This document shows positions 56,875 through 64,000 of a stretch of DNA of 64,000 nucleotides, piece by piece. Position 1 is the stretch's first letter, and the number at the start of each line of letters is the position of its first letter. Made by a program: the position numbers and the translations under genes. Source of the stretch: Mucor racemosus (taxonomy: Eukaryota; Mucoromycota; Mucoromycetes; Mucorales; Mucoraceae); the NCBI GenBank assembly GCA_027405735.1, contig JAPEHQ010000003.1:1736001-1800000 (forward strand), written 5' to 3'. The notes below the pieces were generated by a model. The model made no database searches, had not been told where the DNA came from, and saw only the letters and a program-made list of their open reading frames with translations.

Positions 56875-59280
56875 ATAAAATCAAAGAAACAAAACCAGAG
56901 AGACAAAACCAGAGAAACAAGACCAAAGAGATAAGACCAAAGACATTAAATCGGAAGCGTCATATCAAAAGAAACCTTCAAAATTTTGTATGGAAGGGAA
57001 GAGCTTGCGATGAAATAGATATAAAAGTGATACCAACAGAGATTAGATGTTGACAATACTTTTTAAGTTTTCAATAATATACCTTTTCCATAAGTTGACA
57101 CCACAAGTTAAAAAAACGAGACGAGAAACGAGAAGCACACGAATTGGGACCAGATAAGCATTAATTGAGACTAGATAAACATGAAGTAAGACCAGATGAG
57201 CATAAATTTAGACTGGATGTATGAGAATAAATTAATACTAAGTGAGGATAAATGGAGACCAGAGGAGCATACCTTTATACCAAAAGAGCAAAAGAGCATA
57301 AATTGAGACCAGTTAAAGATGAAATAAAACCATATAAACATGAATTTAGATCACATCAGAATAACTTGAAAACAGATGAGTATAAATTGAGGCCAGATAA
57401 GAATTGAGACCAGATACAAATGAATGGAGATCAAACCAGAATAAGTTGAATCCAGGTAGAAATAAATTGAGAACAGACTTGAATGAACCAAATCTAACTG
57501 TAAATAAATAGAAATCAGATGAGCAAGAATTAAAATAGACCAGACGTAAACCACTTGGGACCAGAGAAAAATTAATGGAGTCGAGATGAGCATAAATGGA
57601 GAACAGATTAAACATGAATGGAGACCAGACGAGCAAAAATAAAGACAGGATAAGAATAAAATGAGATTAGATACTGATAAAATGGGACCAGAAGTGCATA
57701 AATACAGACCAGATGTGCATGAAAATAAAGACTATATGTTGACAAAGACAGAACGGATGTGCATGAAGTGAGACCAGAACTGCATAAATAAAAACCAGAT
57801 ATTGATAAACCTATACCATATAAACATAAATTGAGACCAACAGTGCATAATAAATAAAAACCAGATGTGCATACATTGAAACCAGGTAAGCATGTAATGA
57901 GATCAGATGAAGATAAATTGAGACCAGAAAGACGAGATGCTGATAATACGATACAAAATGTGCATTAATTCAAATTTGAGGAGCGCATAAAAGAAAACCA
58001 GATGTGCATTAATTGAAAACCGATAAGCATAAATTGAAACCGGATAATGTTGGAACCAGACCAGAAGTGTGTTGATTGATACTAAATAAGCATAAATTAA
58101 TACCGAAAGCGGATTAATTGAGACGAGGAATAAACATACATTGACACAAAAAGCGGATGAATAAAGACCCTATATCTCTAAAACCAGACCAGATAAACAT
58201 AAATTTCCACAAGCAGTGAATAAATGAAGACTACATGTGAATACAAAGAGATCAGAAATGCATGAATAAAGATCAAATGTTGATGAGACTATACCAGATA
58301 AACATAGGTTGAAACTAAAAAAAATGCGTGAATAAAAGCCTAATGTTTTAGAACAATACCAGATGTGGTGTATGAATCTGAACCAAATAAACATTAAATT
58401 GAAACCAAATAAGCATGAGTTAAAACCAGATAAGCACGAGTTGAAACCAGAAGATCATGCATTGAGACCAGAAGAGCATGAGATGAGACTAGTAGGAGAG
58501 CATGAGATGGTACCAGATAAACATGGATTAAAACCAGAAATGCTTGAAAAAGGACCAAACGTTGATAAACCGAGACTGAAAGTACATGAATGGAGATCTG
58601 ATGAGCATGAAATGAGACCATATAAACCTGAGTTGAGACCAGAAGTGAATTAATCGAAACCAGATATTGCTTAAACGACATACAATATCCAGAATACTAC
58701 CAGATATGGTGAAGGAACAAGACCAGATATACACAAAAAGGTACCACGCAAATAAAACGTTTAAGGCTGTGGAAATGGAGAATCAAGCATCATATAACAC
58801 AAGCAAAAACCAGATAGATAATGTTCGACGCAAATAAAACCAGATAGAGTAAACCAAAACTTGATACAGGATATGAAGAACCAGATGTTGACTGAAACGG
58901 ACGAGGTGAATGAACATAGAGAGATGTCAGCATTAAAAACCAAGAAATGAGATAGCATATATAGAGAAAAAACCAGATACCAGAAAAGCCATAGTAAGAG
59001 AGACAGATGGAATAAAAGGCAAGGCAAACCTAAATAAAAAGCCAATGTCAACATAAATTTACCAGGTATTAAAAGAGGAGGACCAAATATTACAGAAAGA
59101 GACCAGATTTGCATACGATAACAGATATTGGAGAGAAACGATTAAATATGTCTAAAAAAAAATATTAGATTAGGACGAAAGTAGAATATACTACGTTTTA
59201 GAAACATACCAGAAAGATCAGACCTTGCAGAAAAGAGACCAGATGCTAAAGAAAAGAGACAGGTTATAGCAGAATTGAGC
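56875..59280. repeat. 2.4-kb degenerate tandem array on a 21-bp core
   Basis: Dozens of imperfect repeats of a motif like GAGACCAGATAAGCATGAATT. The period is 21 bp where cleanest (58394-58500) and looser elsewhere. The left end (56876-56950) uses a shorter 14-15 bp variant (AAACCAGAGAGACA). Because 21 is a multiple of three, frames stay open on both strands; on the plus strand 58363-58653 encodes a heptapeptide series such as KPDKHEL and RPEEHEM. Whether it was ever translated is unknown. Confidence 0.85.
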
Positions 59281-59284
59281 CATC

Positions 59285-59735
59285 AGCTATTAATTCCAAT
59301 TATTTTGACTCTTAAACCCTGGCCAAGGGTGTGCCAAAATGAGATAGCCAATAGCTGATAACTCAATAGCTACCAACTGTTAGACCAAATCATTTTGACT
59401 CTTAAACCTTGACCAAGGGTGTGCCAAAATGAGATAGTCAATAGCTGATAACTCAATAGCTACCAACTGTTAGACCAAATCATTTTGACTCTTAAACCTT
59501 GACCAAGGGTGTGCCAAAATGAGATAGTCAATAGCTGATAACTCAATAGCTACCAACTGTTAGACCAAATTATTTCGACTCTTAAACCCTGGCTAAGGGT
59601 GTGCCAAAATGAGATAGCCAATAGCTGATAACTCAATAGCTACCAACTGTTAGCTCAAATCATTTCGACTCTTAAACCCTGACCAAGGGTGTGCCAAAAA
59701 TCAGATAGCAAACAGCTGATAACCGCAGGTAAATA
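59285..59735. repeat. 90-bp satellite, five tandem units
   Basis: Successive units beginning TTTTGACTCTTAAACC (or TTTCGACTC) start at 59303, 59393, 59483, 59573 and 59663, exactly 90 bp apart. Each carries AAGGGTGTGCCAAAATGAGA and CAATAGCTGATAACTCAATA. The middle units are nearly identical and the outer ones more diverged, as expected from unequal exchange. A partial unit precedes the first. Confidence 0.95.
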
Positions 59736-59914
59736 ATCAAAAGAACCAAACGCAGATAGAATAAACCCTGTACCCGGATGAGCTAAAAGAAAGTTAAACA
59801 AGAGCAGCTTACTTGTTTTTCTTTTACTCAAACCTATAATACTAGGAAAGTTTATGATAGAAGCTTCGTTAAAATTTCACGCACGAGGCATTACTTTAAC
59901 GTCGAAACTCCCAC

Positions 59915-60178
59915 CTAACCTTCGGCAGCTACGTATGAAACCTCATCTTGCGAGATACTATAGTAGACCTTAGCCAACGGATAAGGCACGTATACAATAG
60001 ACTCGTGATTCCACCAAACCATAAGGTTTTGCTTCATCAAACCTACCTGATTATTAAAAAAAAAACAAAACAGGGGGCCTTCGTGTTTTTGCATAAACCC
60101 TAAAATTTGAATTCCATTGATGACGTCTTTAAAATTTTGTATAATTTGATTGAAAAGCTGTTTATATACTTGAGCCAT
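59915..60178 (-). CDS. Hypothetical protein, 87 aa
   Basis: Starts MAQVYKQLFNQIIQNFKDVI and ends QDEVSYVAAEG. Composition is protein-like (NLMVWWNHESIVYVPYPLAK) and the start is a true ATG, but no domain is recognised and the middle crosses an A9 run (CFFFNN). It may be a small gene, an exon or a remnant of a repeat-encoded protein. It stands alone between the 90-bp satellite and a MITE. Confidence 0.3.
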   Translation of the reverse strand: MAQVYKQLFNQIIQNFKDVINGIQILGFMQKHEGPLFCFFFNNQVGLMKQNLMVWWNHESIVYVPYPLAKVYYSISQDEVSYVAAEG

Positions 60179-60637
60179 ACTGTAAATACAATCATCTGTG
60201 TTACAGAAATCATTGCTTTAGAGAGCAGTATATAATATCAATTTTATTTCCGGAGAAAAATTAATAGCCTATAGAAACAAGATACATCAATGTTGGAAAT
60301 TTAACTAAATTTGAATCAGTATTGAATGAAAAGTTTTGAAAATTATCTGAGAACCATCTGAAATTATCCAGGATTTACTTGAAAACAAAAGTCGTATCTT
60401 GGCAAATTTCGATCAAAGCAACTGCAAAATCTGCACGAAAATTAGGTACGCATCATCTTCCACAAAATGATGTTGAATAACAACCTCTACAACCTATACT
60501 GTGTAATGAGAAAATTATCGCCGAAGTGCAGGTATAGTTCGGTGCACACTTTTATGGAAAACAATTTAAATATGGTGTCTATAAATGAGAGTTATTGGGG
60601 AAATAGATCTTATTTTCATAAAGGTAGAAGTAATAAA

Positions 60638-60775
60638 CACTATTAAGAAAAAATATCTTAATTCTTTTAATTGTGCCACGTTAAGGAAAATAAGAAAATT
60701 TTCAGTGCTTATTTTCTTGAATTTCGTCTTAATATGGCATAATTAAAAGAATTGAAAGGTTTTTTCTTCATAGTG
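60638..60775. mobile_element. MITE with CACTA termini, copy 2 (138 bp)
   Basis: Starts CACTATTAAGAAAAAA and ends TTTTCTTCATAGTG, flanked by the 3-bp direct repeat AAA at 60635-60637 and 60776-60778. Its inner arms (TTTTAATTGTGCCACGTTAA against TTAATATGGCATAATTAAAA) match those of the 127-bp copy at 34201. The different 3-bp duplications show independent insertions. Confidence 0.8.
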
Positions 60776-60780
60776 AAAGT

Positions 60781-60920
60781 GACTAGTACTGATTCAATCA
60801 CGGAGAACGTAGGGTCTTTATTGCAGAATGAAAACGGAACCAAGAACTATTAGGTCTCGGTTCCTGAAGATATTTATACTACAACTTCTATTAAATGTCA
60901 GTTTTATTAGGAATTGAAAC
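60781..60920 (+). repeat. Fragment of the linker module (TCACGGAGAACGTAGG block)
   Basis: GACTAGTACTGATTCAATCA, then CGGAGAACGTAGG, then CTATTAGGTC and a TTTATACTA stretch match the right half of the linkers at 1258-1400 and 26520-26660. It lies directly against the MITE copy 2. Confidence 0.65.
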
Positions 60921-61011
60921 TGAATAAAAGGGCGAAAACCGACAATAAATACTGGTTCAAGTAAGTTGCGGCTCTACGTAAACATAGATATAAATATGCA
61001 TTAAAAGTATT

Positions 61012-61239
61012 TCAGATACATTATCAGCTTTCATGGGCCATCGTGCATTCGATAGGTTTGAACAACAAGTTGGTTGTCTGCTATTTATGTCTCACTACGG
61101 CCAAACTATGCTTCCCATGGGCATGATGATTTGCAAAAATGGGCAGAATAAAAAATTTTGTGTAGATCATTATGTCCAGATAAGCAGAGCAATGAGATCA
61201 AGGTTTCTTAGTCAATTTATTAAAGTATATCAATTATAA
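61012..61239 (+). repeat. FEQQVGCLL-type repeat fragment, copy 2
   Basis: The first 85 bp match 31173-31260. An open frame from 61033 (MGHRAFDRFEQQVGCLLFMS) runs 68 codons to 61239 and includes MGMMICKNG and CVDHYVQISRAM. It could be the remains of an element-encoded protein. No family is recognised. Confidence 0.45.
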
Positions 61240-61744
61240 TATAATTAATAAAGGAGATAATTCGAATGGTTTAAAGTAGATATGAGTTACTCTGATTCAA
61301 CAGAATTGCCTTATTGACAAGATATATTAATTTGAAATTTTGGGTTTGAAAGAGTTCTGCCCATGTTTTTCTTTCGAAGACCAAATGGGAACAACCACAC
61401 CAACCTGTTTGCAAAACTAAAAGTATTCATGCCTTTGTCAATTCCTGTTTGTAGCACACAAAATCTTTTTTCTTCCCTACTCTTTCCTCAGCTCTTTTAT
61501 TTACGTTTAAAACTACAACAAAAAAGCTAATATTTTTCATAAGCTAAAATTAAGTAGCAGGTGCAAGTACATGTTTTTCCTATTGTTTATTTGGGAACAA
61601 ATTATTAACTGTTAATATAAGGGCACGTTATAATATTTTTTTCAAACGTAAAAAGCATCCAAGGCTTAGTCATTTTGTTCCATCATATACGTTATAATCA
61701 ATGCATTTTGATCGAAACTCCATATCTAACAACAGAAAAATTGG
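61240..61744. other. Intergenic
   Basis: About 500 bp, AT-rich, without a gene or clear repeat. Confidence 0.5.
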
Positions 61745-64000
61745 TGAATATAAATGTATAAAGCAAAGCTTACTTTTGAATGAAAGTACTAATTACTTTG
61801 ATTAACATTGATAGGTTCAAAAAACATAGTTATGTACTATTATTGCTACTAAATTTCATAATTTGATATGCAGACAATTATTGAAGCATTTATTCGTTTT
61901 TTTGGCAATGCTACAAATCATCGTTCAATATGACTGAATATTAATGAATAATAAAAAAAACACAACTGGTAAAAAACTGACACTGAATGTACATCGAGGT
62001 CAAGATTGATAAAAGGTGGTGTATTCATTGTATCATGGAAATCGCAACATTTTGATGGATAGAAATTACAGGACTAAGATGTTATGTTCGCGTCAGAATT
62101 TTTAAAAGAGTTTAAAAGGATACTTCATCAAATGTACTTAGATGTCAAATACTCACCATATGTTATTAGAATCATCTTGATTTTTATATTATTGCTGTAC
62201 TATTAAAAATCAAGCTTTTCATAGCTTATAACAATGACGGTGGGATATTTCTGATTTTAGATTGACATTCATCATAAGTCCGGCTAATGGTACGTTTGAT
62301 ACTACTCCAGATAGAACCAGTCAATTTAATTTATGGAATTTGAATGAAAATACCAAGGAACCATTTGTAAATTCTTAAGTTGGTTCTAGTAAAGCATTGA
62401 ATAAATTGGCTTGGGACACAGACGGCAAAAAGGCGGCAATAGGTTCCAGTGATGGCCATGTTTATGTTTATGATATTGGAGAGGTAAGACTAAAACTTAA
62501 TGTAAATTACTTTTAGCGCAATAATTATAAAGTAAGACTATATCATCATTAAATAAATTACCACACAATATTAACTTGTATAAAAATTTACAGTAATCAA
62601 GTGGATACATCATTGTAAATTCTTGAAAAAGTTCTCAAGTATTATAAAATCACTTATTTTTAAGACTTACAAGGCTTATAAGCGGAATATTAATTTAGAA
62701 AATTATTTTTGTCCAGATCATCAATTTTGACATTTTTTAATTTTTTTTTTTTGGTTTTGCAAATCTAGAGTTAATTATACTACCAATTATAAAAACAAAA
62801 AATATACACATATGCAGAATTTAGCGCTCTATTTGCTCAATAAAAAATAATAAACATTTTTATTGCAAAATATAACATGAAAATCCTTTAATCAAAAAAC
62901 CGTTTTTGGGCCAAAGATGCTAAGTTTCATTACTTAACATTTAATATTAAACTTTTATAAAATGCGTATTAGTCATGGCTACAATTTTCTCTCACAATGT
63001 AGTATATTTAAACGTTGTTTTTGGTATCAAAATTTGATTTTTCTGTTTTTTTATCAAAATCATGAGTGTTGGTAAGGATGAAATGAGCCCCGAAAAATGT
63101 CCGCTACAAAGTCTGAATTTTCAGACCGTATATGCTTAAATATAAGAAAAGTTATAAAAAAAACGTTTTTTTATTTAAAATTTAGATATACTACTGTATA
63201 TACTATAGTATGAGAGGCTTAATCGTTTAATCTTGCTATGCTCAATTATGGTATCGCTCTGCGGGCTCGCTTTTGCAACTTTTTAATGAATGTATGATAT
63301 GATAGACGACGGGTTTTTCTGGTAGAAAAATGTATTATGTTTCTATAATAACAGATATTGCCTATTTTATTTAGTTTATGGTTGATGCACCGTAATTCTG
63401 CTTTTACATTGGCTGAAATGAACAATTTAGCAGGGTTTTAATTGTATTAAATAATGTAAAGACTTGAAAATCCTTTTCTACTTGTGTTGTTTCTCTCTTT
63501 TTGTATTCATATTCCAAGGATATTATTCACCGTTTGATAAGGCATATCAGACTATCAAGCTGGTATTCTTTCCTTTTATCCGAATACGCATGCTAATATA
63601 GGGGACTAATGTTTTTGATATAGGTAGCAGTCGTTATATTAGAGACTGATATTTTCATTTAACCGCACTCTAAAATCAAATATTATTATTTACTACTGTA
63701 TTGTTGTTGGACGTATTTCTTGATGATTACCAGATCAAATCGAAGGCAATAATTATATTTATATCTACTCAATCAAAAATTAGAACTGGTTGCAAACTCA
63801 CAAAATGCTCCAGAATAGTGATAAAATTTCAAATGATTTAGAAACACAAAAAAAGAATAATCTAATGTATTGCCTAACAAACATAGCATTGATCGTAGCT
63901 ATGATTGAAAACAAATATTTTTACAGCTGACAATCGTAAACTAAAATAGTAAGTTTAAAGAAGGCTAATTTGTTTAAATTTTATGTGTGACAAAGTAACA
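61745..64000 (+). repeat. Dynein-exon dispersed repeat, copy F (cut by window edge)
   Basis: A direct repeat of copy E, 9.5 kb away, starting TAAATGTATAAAGCAAAGC and still matching at the end of the window. A small number of indels distinguish E and F, which look like the most recently separated pair along with A/B and C/D. Confidence 0.88.
62261..62483 (+). pseudogene. Captured dynein intermediate-chain exon, best preserved (copy F)
   Basis: A 223-nt exon-like block bounded by TCTGATTTTAG upstream and GTAAGA downstream, so both splice sites of the source exon were kept. It reads DRTSQFNLWNLNENTKEPF, one stop (TAA), VGSSKALNKLAWDTDGKKAA then IGSSDGHVYVYDIGE. This is the C-terminal WD40 blade of dynein intermediate chain. 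The single stop shows it is nonfunctional as dynein. Confidence 0.8.

Noticed and set aside
57110..58680. Open frames on both strands through the 21-bp array considered as genes
   Set aside because: The openness follows from a period divisible by three. Frames exist on both strands, lack convincing starts and have no domain. Kept only as a repeat with a note on the heptapeptide phase.

Overview
The window looks like nuclear DNA of an early-diverging filamentous fungus, most likely Mucoromycota (Mucorales-like). The DNA is AT-rich. Genes are split by many short GT-AG introns of about 48-85 nt, some with visible branch-point-like CTAAT. The proteins fit this group: a GH18 chitinase with the C-terminal layout of mucoralean chitinases, a Spa2-type polarity protein, a Rua1-type regulator with glutamine runs, an Epl1 homologue and an APC/C Cdc23 subunit. 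No species is claimed. All exon boundaries were inferred by reading splice sites and checking that the frame stays open; no transcript was available.

Layout. 1-3000: two copies of a long dispersed repeat that carries a broken exon of the dynein intermediate-chain gene, separated by a CATCCGTCTTAC minisatellite. 3470-20336: a gene-rich block. It holds two tail-to-tail GNAT acetyltransferases, a Rua1-like regulator (-), a beta-TrCP-like F-box/WD40 protein (-), Epl1 (+), a GH18 chitinase (-) and an HNH-nuclease-like protein (-). 20337-37700: repeat-rich and gene-poor. It holds a second tandem pair of the dynein-exon repeat, a frameshifted Merlin/IS1595-type DNA transposon, two permuted copies of another repeat, two MITEs and a truncated membrane-protein gene. 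38108-38181: tRNA-Asn(GTT). 39540-49866: a second gene block with a sugar transporter (+), Spa2-like (-), Cdc23/APC8 (-) and a monocarboxylate-transporter-like MFS protein (+). 49867-64000: repeats again. It holds two inverted copies of the dynein-exon repeat, a 2.4-kb array with a 21-bp core, five 90-bp satellite units and another MITE.

The genes do not form a pathway. They are ordinary housekeeping, polarity, cell-cycle, chromatin, transport and cell-wall functions on both strands. The less usual material is in the repeats: six copies of a family that has captured a host dynein exon with its splice sites, and a transporter gene whose reading frame is best explained by a 2-nt microexon.
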